Shown piece after piece: positions 6,534-16,309 of a stretch of 23,159 bases of DNA. Source of the stretch: JANXQE01 sp035651635 (GTDB lineage: Bacteria > Verrucomicrobiota > Verrucomicrobiia > Limisphaerales > UBA8199); the NCBI GenBank assembly GCA_035651635.1, contig DASRFK010000206.1, positions 1-23,159 on the forward strand, given 5' to 3'. Made by a program: the position numbers and the translations under genes. Every line of letters begins with the position of its first letter. The stretch's first letter is position 1. The notes under the pieces were generated by a model. That model was given only the letters and a program-made list of their open reading frames with translations. It did no database searches and was not told the DNA's origin.

Positions 6534-9500
6534 TTAAGGAACTACGACTCGATAAAATTGGACCGAGCCCGAGATTGTAACGGGGCTGATTCTGAGGACG
6601 CCATTCTGAGCGGTACCGGTGGAAACATCCTGCCAGTGAATCAGGTCGGTCGATATTTGGAGAACGTACTGTTGGTTGATCTGGCCCGCTACGTTCAAGT
6701 TCAAGCTGCCGTCGGTTCCCTGAAGCCAGGTAAGCGTTGCGGCAGTGGTGCTATCCTTGGGCAATAGGATCGGCAGATTCACGTTGTCCACGAAGGCGGC
6801 GTCCAGACCTGCCGAGCCGCTTGGATCTTTGGCATAACGCCATTCGAGTGTGTGTGTTCCGGTCGTGAGCGGAAAGCTGTAAGTAGCCCAGCCGACCTGG
6901 CCAGACCATTGTTGGACCAGGATTCCATCGATAAAGAACTTGAGGAAATCGAAATTGAGTTCTGAGCTGACGCGAAAATCGAACGAGCCGGTGCTGCCGA
7001 CAAAGTTAGTGGTGAGAAGCAAGGAACTGCTTTGGTTGTCGCCAATCGCCGCCGAACGGGCAGCGTAGCGGCCCGACGCCACGTTGGTGCTCTCGATCAG
7101 CCAATGGGCGTTTCCGCCGGAGGCCCAACCCAGATGTTGCAGAGTGCCGGACTCGAAATCGTCACTGAAGACGACCGGCACGAAGTGAGCCGTGATACTG
7201 ACGTCCGAGGACACCGTCATGACCAGTGGCGCAGTGAGCGAGGACGACGCGCCACTCCAGGAGTCGAACCGGAATTCGGCGGCGGGCACAGGCGTCACCA
7301 CGATGGTGGTTCCCGCGGCAATGTCAGCAGAGGCGGTGGGCTGGATGGATTTGCCTCCAAGCGAATTGACGGTGGCCAGTTGGAGCGCGCCCGAACCAGA
7401 ACCGGAAGTAGCGACGTGAACCAGTTTGGCGGGAGCAAAAGAGTAAGTCAGGACGGCCGAGCCGGAGGCGCCACCGTAACCATCGAGGGCAACGTAATAA
7501 GTTACGTTGGAATGAACCGCCTGGTTGAGCAGACTGAAACCGCCGGGCGCGCCTGGGAAGGCATCGTCGCTGCTGCCGACGGGTATGAGGCTGGACACCG
7601 TAGGGCCGATGTAGACAGCGAGTAGGGTGTCGAAGCTGGAGCCTTCGGTACTGAGCGTCAGGACACCATCGACCTGGGGGTTAAAGGCCCACCAAACGGA
7701 TTTGCCGCCGGCGTTGCCCGCGTGATCGGGTTCGCCGGTCTCTTTCGTGGCGTTCGACGTGTCAACTGAGTTGGTGCCTTCGTCGCCCAGCAACGGGGCG
7801 GCGGCCGCGAGAAAGTCATTGCCCGGCCCGGCGGCGAAGTAAATGAGTTGGATGGTAACCGGAGCGGAGGCGTTGCCGGCTTCATCGTAGGCGACCACCT
7901 GAATGTTATTGAGCTCCGGCTGGAGGCTGACCGCAGCGGACCACAAGCCGCCGCTGCCCGCCGAAGCGGCAGTGGTGGAGCAACCGTTAATGGAAACGAC
8001 GATCTTGCTAACCCCCGTGGGCGGGCTGCCGACGTCGGAAGCGGTGCCGGTGACCGTGACAAGCTTGTTGCTGACGAACAAGCCACTCTGAGGGCCGGTA
8101 ACGGTCAAGGCGGGCGCGATGGTGTCGGGTTTACCACCGGGAAGAATCGTCAAGTGAATCGAACCCAGGGAAGACTGGCTCGAACTGGCCAGGGCAATAT
8201 GGTAGGCCTGGCCCGCCACAGCATTGAAGGTCAAGGTGGCGGGACGAAGATTGGCGACGTCACTGCCGGCGCTGGCCACCGGTTGAAGGGAGGAGAGCGA
8301 ACTTCCGGTATAAACTGCGACGACATTGTCGACCCGGCTGCCGGCGGTGTCGACCAGAACGGTGGCATTGGCGGTTGGAGTCCAGGCCCACCAAAGGGAA
8401 CCGGCCATATTAGAGTCTCCGTCATGCGACGGCTCGCTACGTTCGACGGTGGCGTGTCGGTTGTTTACCAGGTAAGTGGCGCCGGCGAGCGGAACCTTGG
8501 TTGCATCGACAAAATTGTCGTTGAGCACGGTGGGAATCACGGTGTACGAAATGGTGTTGGTGACGGAGGGGCGGCCGGGCGCCATCGCGACGAGAGTTAA
8601 CGTCAGCGGGCCGGTCACGCCGGGGACTTGGAAGGCAGCGCTGTAAACGAAGTCATTGGAGACCAGGTCAGGCGCCTGGCCGTCGTTCAAGAAATTGAGG
8701 ACATTAGTTGTGCCATTAATAGTGGCAAAAACCGTGGCGTTGGTCACTCCAGTGATGGTGACGAAAAGCGGCTGGGAGTCGGTGACAATGAGCGAAGAGG
8801 CTGTCAGAGGCTGGATGGCCGGGTTAAGAGTTCCCGAAACGGGGCCTACCAGGGCATCCAGCATTCCGGCTTTAGGCGAACCCCAGCCAGTGGCCAGGTC
8901 ATAGCCCGGCACAGCGGCGAATTTCGTTGGGCTGCCCGGGCTGAAATTATCTCCATTGGTAATGTCGTTCATGACGCCCAGGTAGCCAGGGGCCTTTCCG
9001 ATGCCATAAACGATCGGGTTTAGGAATCCGATTGGGTTGCCGCAGCCCGCAGTGGCTTGCTGATTCGCCAGGGCGGTCACCGCGGCCCACAACGGTGAAG
9101 CGGCGCTGGTTCCTCCGATGGACTCCTCGGAGCCATTATCCGCCACGACGAAAATGTTGTCGGCGGTCAGCGCAACGTCGGGGATGTTACGAAAAGTAGC
9201 CGAGGCAAAATTGGTCGGGGTGTCAAAACCCAGCTGCCAGGGGGGGATGGGATAGTACGTGCTGGTGCCGCCACTGCTACCGACGCCGCCGCCCCAATTC
9301 CAAACTGTCTCTGAGGTGTAGCCGCCGTTGGTATCGGTGGTGAGCGTCGTGCCTCCGACGGAAGTCAGGTATGGGCTGTCCGAGGGGTAAGCTATTTCAC
9401 CGGTGTAAGCGTCGCCATCGCCGGAGGCGTTGAAAACGGTCTGGCCCTGGGCGGCCATTTGCAGGAGAACCTGGTCGGAGGAGGGATCGGCGCTGCCGCC

Positions 9501-10556
9501 GCCCCAGGATGAGCTGAACTGCTTCACCTGGGTGTCAGCGGCCATGCGACTGAGAATGTCGATCCACGGGCTAGGATTAGGGGCTTGATAGACGATGATT
9601 TTTGAAAGCTTCGGAGCCATGGCGATCACAACCTCGATGTCGAGGGCGACCTCAGAATTGGCGGCGCCGGGAGTGCCGCTAAATCCGTCGACAAAAACAT
9701 TCTGCAATGCGACGGGAGCCAGCTTGGCTTTTTTCACGTACGCGGCGATGTCGGTGGAAAAGTAGCCGTCGAATTCGAGGAGGCCGACGGTCTGGCCCTC
9801 GCCGGCCAGGGAGACACCGGGCATATAGGCGTTGCGAAAGTCGGAGCCCATGTAGGTTCCCTGTGGACCAGAGCCGTTTCCGACGTTCGGAGTCTTGCCG
9901 GAAGTGGAATTGAGAGGCTTGACGTGCAGGTTGGCCGGGTGGGGCAGCGAATAGTTATCCAACCCGCTGACGTGGAGCACGGAGACGCCCAGATCGATGG
10001 AGGGTTCGGCGTCCGGGGCAAAGAATTGGCGGTTCTCAGAGGGGTGCTGGTAGGTCCTTAGATTGACATGAAAGGCTTTCTCGACGTTCTCGGCGGAGCC
10101 TTCGACATCAATGACCATGCGGGTGGGGAAGGTTGCAGAAACAGTCAAGCCGTTGGCTTTGGCAAAATCGGCTACTTGCTGATAGTCCTGCTCGGTCGGT
10201 CCAAACAGGGCGGTGAACTGCTCGGGAGTGAGGTACTGGCGATAGTGCGGACTCTTCGGATCGTAGATTTGCTTGAGCAGCGCAGAGAGCGCATTGGTGT
10301 CACGCAAGGGCAGGCCGATAGCCAAATGCATTGCGGTCGAGGGCGCAAGGCGGCCGAGGGGCTGCAAGGTCGGGACGGCTGCGGGCACATGACCGCGGAG
10401 CGCCTGGCGCGCGGGCGCCAGCCCAGCCGCATGGACTTGTTGCAGACCAGGCGAGCCTGGACCGCCCATGGCGAGCGCCGAAAGCCCGAGAAGAGTAATC
10501 AGACGGAGCGGGTGGGTGAGAGTAGGGGATGCCCCCTGCGAGGAACGACTATTCAT
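6534..10556 (-). CDS. Secreted S53 peptidase (sedolisin / pro-kumamolisin) with long beta-rich tail
   Basis: This 1340-residue protein has a signal peptide (about 1-44) and a pro-kumamolisin activation domain (about 60-200). The S53 catalytic domain (about 230-570) has Glu302 and Asp306 in SEVALDIE, the oxyanion Asp380 in ASGDGD, and nucleophile Ser484 in GGTSAASP. The calcium-site region MNDITNGDN (529-537) and PGYDLATGWGSP close the domain. All key residues are present, so an active, acid-stable serine-carboxyl endopeptidase working outside the cell is expected. The tail carries two copies of a PPC-like sandwich (about 678-805 and 912-1041) around an Ig-like domain (812-907), an InlB-B-repeat-like unit (1050-1126, ending ITAHF), a jelly-roll-like domain (1128-1260) and a C-terminal module YVLQISTDLIHW...FYRVVVP. 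That module also ends two proteins of the upstream operon. The gene is set apart from them by 305 bp with an inserted element, so it probably has its own promoter. Confidence 0.93.
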   Translation of the reverse strand: MNSRSSQGASPTLTHPLRLITLLGLSALAMGGPGSPGLQQVHAAGLAPARQALRGHVPAAVPTLQPLGRLAPSTAMHLAIGLPLRDTNALSALLKQIYDPKSPHYRQYLTPEQFTALFGPTEQDYQQVADFAKANGLTVSATFPTRMVIDVEGSAENVEKAFHVNLRTYQHPSENRQFFAPDAEPSIDLGVSVLHVSGLDNYSLPHPANLHVKPLNSTSGKTPNVGNGSGPQGTYMGSDFRNAYMPGVSLAGEGQTVGLLEFDGYFSTDIAAYVKKAKLAPVALQNVFVDGFSGTPGAANSEVALDIEVVIAMAPKLSKIIVYQAPNPSPWIDILSRMAADTQVKQFSSSWGGGSADPSSDQVLLQMAAQGQTVFNASGDGDAYTGEIAYPSDSPYLTSVGGTTLTTDTNGGYTSETVWNWGGGVGSSGGTSTYYPIPPWQLGFDTPTNFASATFRNIPDVALTADNIFVVADNGSEESIGGTSAASPLWAAVTALANQQATAGCGNPIGFLNPIVYGIGKAPGYLGVMNDITNGDNFSPGSPTKFAAVPGYDLATGWGSPKAGMLDALVGPVSGTLNPAIQPLTASSLIVTDSQPLFVTITGVTNATVFATINGTTNVLNFLNDGQAPDLVSNDFVYSAAFQVPGVTGPLTLTLVAMAPGRPSVTNTISYTVIPTVLNDNFVDATKVPLAGATYLVNNRHATVERSEPSHDGDSNMAGSLWWAWTPTANATVLVDTAGSRVDNVVAVYTGSSLSSLQPVASAGSDVANLRPATLTFNAVAGQAYHIALASSSQSSLGSIHLTILPGGKPDTIAPALTVTGPQSGLFVSNKLVTVTGTASDVGSPPTGVSKIVVSINGCSTTAASAGSGGLWSAAVSLQPELNNIQVVAYDEAGNASAPVTIQLIYFAAGPGNDFLAAAAPLLGDEGTNSVDTSNATKETGEPDHAGNAGGKSVWWAFNPQVDGVLTLSTEGSSFDTLLAVYIGPTVSSLIPVGSSDDAFPGAPGGFSLLNQAVHSNVTYYVALDGYGGASGSAVLTYSFAPAKLVHVATSGSGSGALQLATVNSLGGKSIQPTASADIAAGTTIVVTPVPAAEFRFDSWSGASSSLTAPLVMTVSSDVSITAHFVPVVFSDDFESGTLQHLGWASGGNAHWLIESTNVASGRYAARSAAIGDNQSSSLLLTTNFVGSTGSFDFRVSSELNFDFLKFFIDGILVQQWSGQVGWATYSFPLTTGTHTLEWRYAKDPSGSAGLDAAFVDNVNLPILLPKDSTTAATLTWLQGTDGSLNLNVAGQINQQYVLQISTDLIHWQDVSTGTAQNGVLRISPVTISGSVQFYRVVVP

Positions 10557-10660
10557 GAATTCAAGTTAGGTTCGCCGAGCCGGCACATTCAGTTTGCCGC
10601 CAACGGCGGATGGACGTTTAGGACGGTTACAGTTCTACACAGTCCACCCAATGGGGGCAA
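10557..10660. other. Short leader region of the S53 gene
   Basis: About 100 bp lie between the inserted element and the peptidase start. I see a small palindrome (GCCGCCAACGGCGG, about 10599-10612) but no convincing promoter or ribosome-binding site. Confidence 0.4.
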
Positions 10661-10860
10661 GCCAAACTCGCAGGGCAGACGCATCTAATTCTCGCGGTAG
10701 AGATGGCGCGCTGCGCCGTCCGCGCCGCGTTCAGCGGCGCAAGGCTCGAACGTGAACGTACCTCCTCGCGCATTCGTCCCGCCCGCTAAACGCGGGCGGG
10801 GACATCGCAGCGCGATGTCCCTACCGCACGATTTAGATGCGTTTGCCCTGGCCAAAGTCG
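10661..10860. mobile_element. MITE-like element with 51-bp inverted repeats and 10-bp flanking duplication
   Basis: The element proper is 10671-10850. Its ends start CAGGGCAGACGCATCTAA on the left and, as reverse complement of the right end, CAGGGCAAACGCATCTAA. The inverted repeats run 51 bp (10671-10721 and 10800-10850) with about 41 identical positions. The flanks GCCAAACTCG (10661-10670) and GCCAAAGTCG (10851-10860) match at 9 of 10 bases, as expected of a target-site duplication. The inside holds hairpins, including CCCGCCCGC-TAAAC-GCGGGCGGG-type pairing, and no gene. CAGGG ends with 8-10 bp duplications recall ISAs1-type elements, but that family link is tentative. It abuts the stop codon of the beta-helix protein gene and may serve as its terminator. 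Confidence 0.75.
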
Positions 10861-10861
10861 C

Positions 10862-13800
10862 TTACGGGGTCGTTTTTACACGGTAAAAGCGATGGGCGCC
10901 TGCGGGGGCATTTGTATCCCAAATCGTCACCGTTGAACTGCTGGCGGAATTGTGAGTGTAAGTGGTCAAGGGCTGCCAACCCGAATGCAGCACATCGCTC
11001 ATGTACTCCACCTGGTAAGATTTGTGCGGCGCTGCGTTCCAGGAAACGGCGACGCCGGCGGGCGCGGGTTGAGCCGAGCGCGATGCCGACAAGACCAGCG
11101 GATTGGCATCGAACGGGAATGGGTCGTAGAAGTTCGGCAGGCCGTTGTTATTGGAGTCGATGATTTTGCTGAACCGCAGCGCGCGGTTGACGGAAACCGT
11201 GACGCCGTTAATCACCACGTCGACGGAACTATTGGGGCCGGCGAAACTGCTGTCCCAAACCAAATGGCCGCCGAATTGTCCGTTGAGGAATTCTTCGGGT
11301 TCCTGCGGCAGGCCGGCGGCATTGGGAGGAGGTGTGAAGCCCAGCTTAGCGGCGGCATAGTAGATGGTGAACGAAGGATCGATTTCCAAGATGTCGGTAT
11401 AATTGCTGCCAAGGCTCGTCAGATCGAGCAAGTCCACGTACAAGGCGCGCTGACCATTGGTACCCGTGAAGAAGAAAAGCGGTGCTTGCAGAGCATTGTT
11501 GTTGTGCGCGGACAGAACTAACTGCCCTAAAGCCTCGTTGTTGGCAAACCCCGCCGCTGTGGCACCACGGTCCTCGGCGGCCCAAACGTGATCCACTTCC
11601 ACGAAGTTCGGCGGGGAATCCTGCACCGTCGTGCCCAGGAGATCACCCGTATTGGGCTTAACGAGCAGATTGAAACCGTTAGCCGTGGTGAAGGTATTCG
11701 CCGAAGTAGGGCCGGCGTCCGACAGCGCGCCGGTCACATCGAAGTTGATCGCGCCCACCGTGGAAATCGTATGGCCGAGGAACTTGAGATCCCCAAAGGC
11801 GAAGTTAAGGTCGCCACTGGATAGGGTCTGACCGCCTTGGAATTCACCGATTTGACCGACGAGGTCCAGAGGTCCGACGTTGGCATTAATAGTACCGTCA
11901 TTCTCGATATAGGTGCTGAGGACATCGAGACTGCCAATCGTCAGAGTCCCCTTATTGACGAAATCGGAATAGGGGATGGGGCGATCGTCACCAAAGTGGG
12001 CCTGGTCCGGTACGCTGAGCGAGCCATTATTGGTGAAGTACAACAACCCGGGCGCATTGGTTCCGAACCAATCTAGCAATGAGGTCGTGACGCCCTGGCC
12101 AAAGATGTTTTGCAGCGTGGTGCTGGTGAGGCTGAGGTTACCGTTGAGAGTGAAACTTTGTCCGTCCAGGAACAAGGTTTCGACCACTCTCAGGTTGTCG
12201 TCGACCACAATATTGGTGCTATGGGTGACCAACTCCCACGTGATGACAGGAAGGCGTGCCGCGAGCCCGGATCCATCGAGGATCAGAGCATACAAACCCA
12301 CTGAGATGGCATTTGTGATTGGCGAGGAAATGGCATTGGTTCCCGTGATGACACCGTTGGTGTCCACCGTATTGGTCACAATGTAGTTGTTGGTGATGAT
12401 GAGGTTCATCTGGTTTGACCAGAGGCCGCTCCAGGCATAAAGGGTCCCCTTCATTCGAATAACACTGTCCTTGCTGAGTCCCGCGACATGCAACTGGCCG
12501 TTGGTGGAACCAAGCGTGTAGCTCAGGTTTTCACAATCAATGGCAGCACCGGCGCTGGAGATAAGATGATTCGCTTGCACAATCACCTCACCCTCCCCAC
12601 GGATGCGCGTGTTGCGAAGGTCCAGGGTGTCCGCGTAAACTTGGGCGCGGCCGGGGAAGTTGGTCACCGTGCCGGGGGTCAGAGGCGGAGGCTCACTAGC
12701 CAGATTGTCGACGAAAGCGGCATAGCCGGCGTACTCGCCGCTGACGACTGCATTGGAAAAGGTGGTTGGGTCGTAGAGAAAGTTGGCATCGGGAAAAATA
12801 TTACCAGGGGTGCCCCGAAAGAAGATCCCACGAGTGTCAAGACGTGAAAGGTTGTAGTTCGCTGGCCTTGCGGAGACAAACGGAGGCAAGGCGGTGCTCG
12901 CCGAGTTAACGAAGAGGCCGCGGTTTGTTTCCGAAGCCAGAGTATCGTAGAAATAAAGAAACACCGGCTCATTCTCCTGAGTAATAACATTCGTGGAGCT
13001 AAGAGACAATTGAACAGCGACGCTTTGGAATGGGTTGGTAGGGCTGCTGCTCGGCGTGTAGGTCACTGCGGCCGACATGATGGATGGGTCGCTAATGGCC
13101 ACGAAAACGGCCTGCTTAACAATGTTTGTTGGAACCAGCACGTTGGTGGTCGAACCGTCCACGTTAGTTAGCGTGATTGCGGTAAACGTCGTCGTATTTG
13201 AATAACCCGAAACGACGCTGGGGGAGATCGAGAAACTCCTTAGAAAGAAGCCGCCCCCGATGCCCTGCTGGACTCCGTGCGGTGGTGCGGTCGCGATAGT
13301 GCCGTCCCAAACGCGGGAACTGTTGAACGTGATATTGGTTTGGCCCCAATAGACGTCGGAAATACCTACGTCACTAAGGAAGTTGGTCTGGTTAATAGTG
13401 AAGCTGCCATTTCCCTGGATCGGGGTAACTTCCAAAGCGCTTCGGGCGAGGTTGACGTTTGTGCCTCTGATCTTCAACCAGCCGTTGCCACCCACCGCCA
13501 GAGTGCCTTTATTGACCACATTGGTTGCATCAACGAAAAGGTAGCTTGGAAACGAGGATGATGCGCCTCCGCCGCCAGCCCCTCCACTACCAATGACTAC
13601 GAAGCCTCCGCCGTCAATAGCTTCGATGTCGCCGCCATTCAAGTTCACAAAATTATCGGCTGCCCGACGTACTCCCAAATTGGGCGCGGAATCATCAAAA
13701 AACCAACCAGGGATACTGAACATGGTGCCGGAGTTGGTGAAATTTAGGGTGTCAGAAGTTTCAAAAGGCAAAGTGCTCGCGATCGTGATTGCCCCCGAAT

Positions 13801-13969
13801 TGACGAAATTCGTGGCGTCGATTTGCGGTGCTGTGGTTATGGTCCCGGTGTTAAGCCAGATGCTGTCAGCCGCCGGGGCGACTTCTGGCAGGAGCGCGCT
13901 CAATATCAGGAGGCAGAGCCGGCGGCCAAAAACCGATCGGCGATTGGGGTTGGAATGGATTTCTTTCAT
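10862..13969 (-). CDS. Exported beta-helix/adhesin-like protein with C-terminal FYR module
   Basis: This 1035-residue protein has a long basic n-region and a signal peptide ending near APAA (about 34). The body is Asn/Thr/Gly-rich with recurring strand units such as FVNSGAITIAS, FTNSGTMFSI, VVNKGTLAVGG and FVNKGTLTIGS. These resemble the right-handed beta-helix passengers of autotransporters and haemagglutinins. Near the end DSNNNGLPNFYD (938-949) resembles a calcium-binding thrombospondin-3/dockerin-like loop. Residues 985-1035 are the module YQVEYMSD...HRFYRVKTTP shared with two neighbours. No autotransporter barrel or LPXTG signal is present. The gene starts 5 bp after the stop of the previous gene and is last in the secretin-led operon, so its export or display through that machine is a reasonable inference. 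Its function is otherwise unknown. Confidence 0.85.
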   Translation of the reverse strand: MKEIHSNPNRRSVFGRRLCLLILSALLPEVAPAADSIWLNTGTITTAPQIDATNFVNSGAITIASTLPFETSDTLNFTNSGTMFSIPGWFFDDSAPNLGVRRAADNFVNLNGGDIEAIDGGGFVVIGSGGAGGGGASSSFPSYLFVDATNVVNKGTLAVGGNGWLKIRGTNVNLARSALEVTPIQGNGSFTINQTNFLSDVGISDVYWGQTNITFNSSRVWDGTIATAPPHGVQQGIGGGFFLRSFSISPSVVSGYSNTTTFTAITLTNVDGSTTNVLVPTNIVKQAVFVAISDPSIMSAAVTYTPSSSPTNPFQSVAVQLSLSSTNVITQENEPVFLYFYDTLASETNRGLFVNSASTALPPFVSARPANYNLSRLDTRGIFFRGTPGNIFPDANFLYDPTTFSNAVVSGEYAGYAAFVDNLASEPPPLTPGTVTNFPGRAQVYADTLDLRNTRIRGEGEVIVQANHLISSAGAAIDCENLSYTLGSTNGQLHVAGLSKDSVIRMKGTLYAWSGLWSNQMNLIITNNYIVTNTVDTNGVITGTNAISSPITNAISVGLYALILDGSGLAARLPVITWELVTHSTNIVVDDNLRVVETLFLDGQSFTLNGNLSLTSTTLQNIFGQGVTTSLLDWFGTNAPGLLYFTNNGSLSVPDQAHFGDDRPIPYSDFVNKGTLTIGSLDVLSTYIENDGTINANVGPLDLVGQIGEFQGGQTLSSGDLNFAFGDLKFLGHTISTVGAINFDVTGALSDAGPTSANTFTTANGFNLLVKPNTGDLLGTTVQDSPPNFVEVDHVWAAEDRGATAAGFANNEALGQLVLSAHNNNALQAPLFFFTGTNGQRALYVDLLDLTSLGSNYTDILEIDPSFTIYYAAAKLGFTPPPNAAGLPQEPEEFLNGQFGGHLVWDSSFAGPNSSVDVVINGVTVSVNRALRFSKIIDSNNNGLPNFYDPFPFDANPLVLSASRSAQPAPAGVAVSWNAAPHKSYQVEYMSDVLHSGWQPLTTYTHNSASSSTVTIWDTNAPAGAHRFYRVKTTP

Positions 13970-13974
13970 ACTGC

Positions 13975-16299
13975 TTAAGGAAGTATACTCATGGAGTAGC
14001 CCCGGTCAACTGTGCGCCCTCCCGCGTCAGTCACTCTTATGATGAAATCGAAAGTGCCGCTCTGAGTCGGCGTGCCGCCCAAAGTGCCATCCGGGAGTAA
14101 AAACATACCGGGCGGCAATCCTGGTGAACCCGGTGCGACTGCCCATATATACGGATCCTGCCCACCCGCCGCGCTGAAGGTGGGAGAACCCGTGCCGAAA
14201 CCCACACCCACCCGACCGTTCGGAATTCGAGCGGGAGAAATACCAATAACCAGCTGGTTCATTAGATTCTGAACACTTGTGCCATCCGGGTAAACGATTG
14301 GGGCATTGGTAGTTCCGTCATAAGAACCATAAATGAGGATCGGAAACTGGTTCGCTTCCGCAGAATCGATGAGGAATGCATTTGGGAAGGAATTAAAAAA
14401 GATCGGCCCGACTTTGTTAAAGACGATAACAGTGTTTGTTCCACCACCAGAGCCTTCGATAGTTCCGGGTCCGGCCAGACCAGGCCCAGCAAAGGTTGTG
14501 TTAAAATTGACGCCGCGCCCGTACGACGAGGCGCCAGGCAGGCTATCCGGGTTATTCGCCAGGTCCTGAGCGCTGAATAAAATGTCGGGTCCGATGACTG
14601 TGCGCAGGATCGGCTCGGGGACGAGCATATTGTTGGTGATGGAATTCAGCGTATACCTGTTGGTGATGGGGGCAAAATAGCGCCCCAGCAATGAATCAAA
14701 ATCACGGCGTACGAATTGGATGCGATCAACGCCCTCAAAAAGCTCTGCGCTACTTGCCACGCAGTTAACTGGCAGCACCACAAAGGCATGATTAGTGAAA
14801 TAAGTAATCTCACTCTGGCTAATAGACAGAACGGTGCCCGCATTGGTGAATCCCAGGGTGTTGGTGACGGTCAAAGAATTCGTTGCCGCGCCAAGGAAAT
14901 TCGTCGCGGTGGTCACCCAAGTAAGCTGGGGCGCGATGATATCCACAGCACACAAATTCGTGGGGAGAATCACGAAATCTCCAATCAAGGCGTTAGTCAG
15001 GAAAGTGCTAAAAGTAGAGTTAGTAGTGACGGTCACGCTTCCCACCGGGCCAAATGGAGAGGCAACGGTACCAGCCTCGTCCGTTTCGATTGTGATAAAG
15101 GCGCGGCCGTTGACGAGGTTAACCTGGGTCAGTGGCACCAAAGTGGCATGGCCGTTGACCTGCTGGAGAACCAGCAAATTGCCGAACGTATGAACGAAGC
15201 GCGTTTGAATAGTAGGCACCAGATTCGTCGCGAACATCAATACGGTACTGCCAACGGGCATCCAAGGCTGGTTGGTAAAGAAAGGGGTGACGTTAGTCAC
15301 CAAGACGTTCACGAAATAATTGCTGCTGTTGATGATGCTTAGATCTGGATAAAGAGCTTGCAGATTGCCTGCGGTGTTGGTGAGAGCCTGGGCAGCGAAC
15401 AGGGTGAGGTTTGAGGTGAAGAGGAGTTGGGGAACCGGGTTTGTCACCTCTGCCAGTGTATTAGGACCGGCGCTCTCAAAGTTCACATTATCCGGCCGTA
15501 TTAGGTAGCGCAATCCCCCAACATCATCGCGCGTAAGACCTGAATAGAATCGGCCAAAACTCAGCAGTGCAGGATTGACGTTTAGAAGAGATGGATCAGA
15601 AAAGGCAGCGACCGAAGTAAATGAAAAATCTAGCGGATCAACTTGAAATTCAAGAGCTTCGGCCAAAGGGGGCCCGTTTTGACAGATCTCTCGGATGTAA
15701 TAGCTGTAAAGAGTGCCGTTTACGTATGATGAAGTTTGGAATTGATTGAGAGCGCTGATTACCGGGTCAAAGTTCCGCTGGATAACCATATATTCCATGC
15801 CACCGGGACAGGTGGCTCCAGGTAGGATGCCACGGTCACGGAGAGTCCAGGTGTAACGTTCCGGCTCGGTCAAGCCCAGTTGTTCCGTAAGTGCGTGCAT
15901 CGTAAGTGACTTCATGTCCAGCAGGAACAGTGCTTCCGCCATGTAGTTCTCTCGTGTAACCTGGGTTGGGAACTCGTGGAGATCCTGGCTATAGCTGGAA
16001 ACGTTAGTCACGTTGTTAAAGACCGCGATGGCCGAATCCACGGCAGCGACACCGTTGGAGCCGAAGTAATCCAGGAAATTGGCGTCGTAGGAGTAAAAAA
16101 TCACAGGGGTGTTTCGGCGATATTCTTCACCCAGGTTCTTGGGAGCGATCGGCAAGCCATCGCGTGGCAAAGGGTTGTACCCGATTTCGGGGATCTGATA
16201 AGCCTCGTTGTTAGGGCCAATCAGAGCAAAACCCCACGCGCACTGGCAACACATTCCCAGGAAGGCAAGCAGGGCGAGCTTGTTAAATGATCGCAGCAT
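13975..16299 (-). CDS. Exported protein with degenerate matrixin-like N-terminus and Ig-like C-terminus
   Basis: This 774-residue protein has a Cys-rich signal peptide (1-23, ending AWG). Residues 60-270 read like a matrixin (metzincin) domain that has lost its zinc site: VIFYSYDANFLDYFG and a following helix; then SLTMHALTEQLGL (131-143) where active matrixins have HExGHxLGL, with Glu replaced by Ala136 and the second His by Glu139; then LTRDDVGGLRYL, which matches the matrixin closing block DDxxGIxxLYG. The middle (about 280-600) is rich in TN pairs and beta strands. The last 75 residues (DPYIWAVAPG...GTPTQSGTFDFIIRVTD) are a putative He_PIG-type Ig domain. The gene lies 10 bp after the propeller gene and 5 bp before the beta-helix gene. 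I do not recognise a named family. A binding or scaffold role is more likely than proteolysis. Confidence 0.85.
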   Translation of the reverse strand: MLRSFNKLALLAFLGMCCQCAWGFALIGPNNEAYQIPEIGYNPLPRDGLPIAPKNLGEEYRRNTPVIFYSYDANFLDYFGSNGVAAVDSAIAVFNNVTNVSSYSQDLHEFPTQVTRENYMAEALFLLDMKSLTMHALTEQLGLTEPERYTWTLRDRGILPGATCPGGMEYMVIQRNFDPVISALNQFQTSSYVNGTLYSYYIREICQNGPPLAEALEFQVDPLDFSFTSVAAFSDPSLLNVNPALLSFGRFYSGLTRDDVGGLRYLIRPDNVNFESAGPNTLAEVTNPVPQLLFTSNLTLFAAQALTNTAGNLQALYPDLSIINSSNYFVNVLVTNVTPFFTNQPWMPVGSTVLMFATNLVPTIQTRFVHTFGNLLVLQQVNGHATLVPLTQVNLVNGRAFITIETDEAGTVASPFGPVGSVTVTTNSTFSTFLTNALIGDFVILPTNLCAVDIIAPQLTWVTTATNFLGAATNSLTVTNTLGFTNAGTVLSISQSEITYFTNHAFVVLPVNCVASSAELFEGVDRIQFVRRDFDSLLGRYFAPITNRYTLNSITNNMLVPEPILRTVIGPDILFSAQDLANNPDSLPGASSYGRGVNFNTTFAGPGLAGPGTIEGSGGGTNTVIVFNKVGPIFFNSFPNAFLIDSAEANQFPILIYGSYDGTTNAPIVYPDGTSVQNLMNQLVIGISPARIPNGRVGVGFGTGSPTFSAAGGQDPYIWAVAPGSPGLPPGMFLLPDGTLGGTPTQSGTFDFIIRVTDAGGRTVDRGYSMSILP

Positions 16300-16309
16300 A
16301 AAAGTCGTT

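Noticed and set aside
7848..8600. Plus-strand frame of 250 codons within the peptidase gene
   Set aside because: It is a shadow of the S53 gene tail; composition is Gly/Arg/Asp-rich without domain signals.
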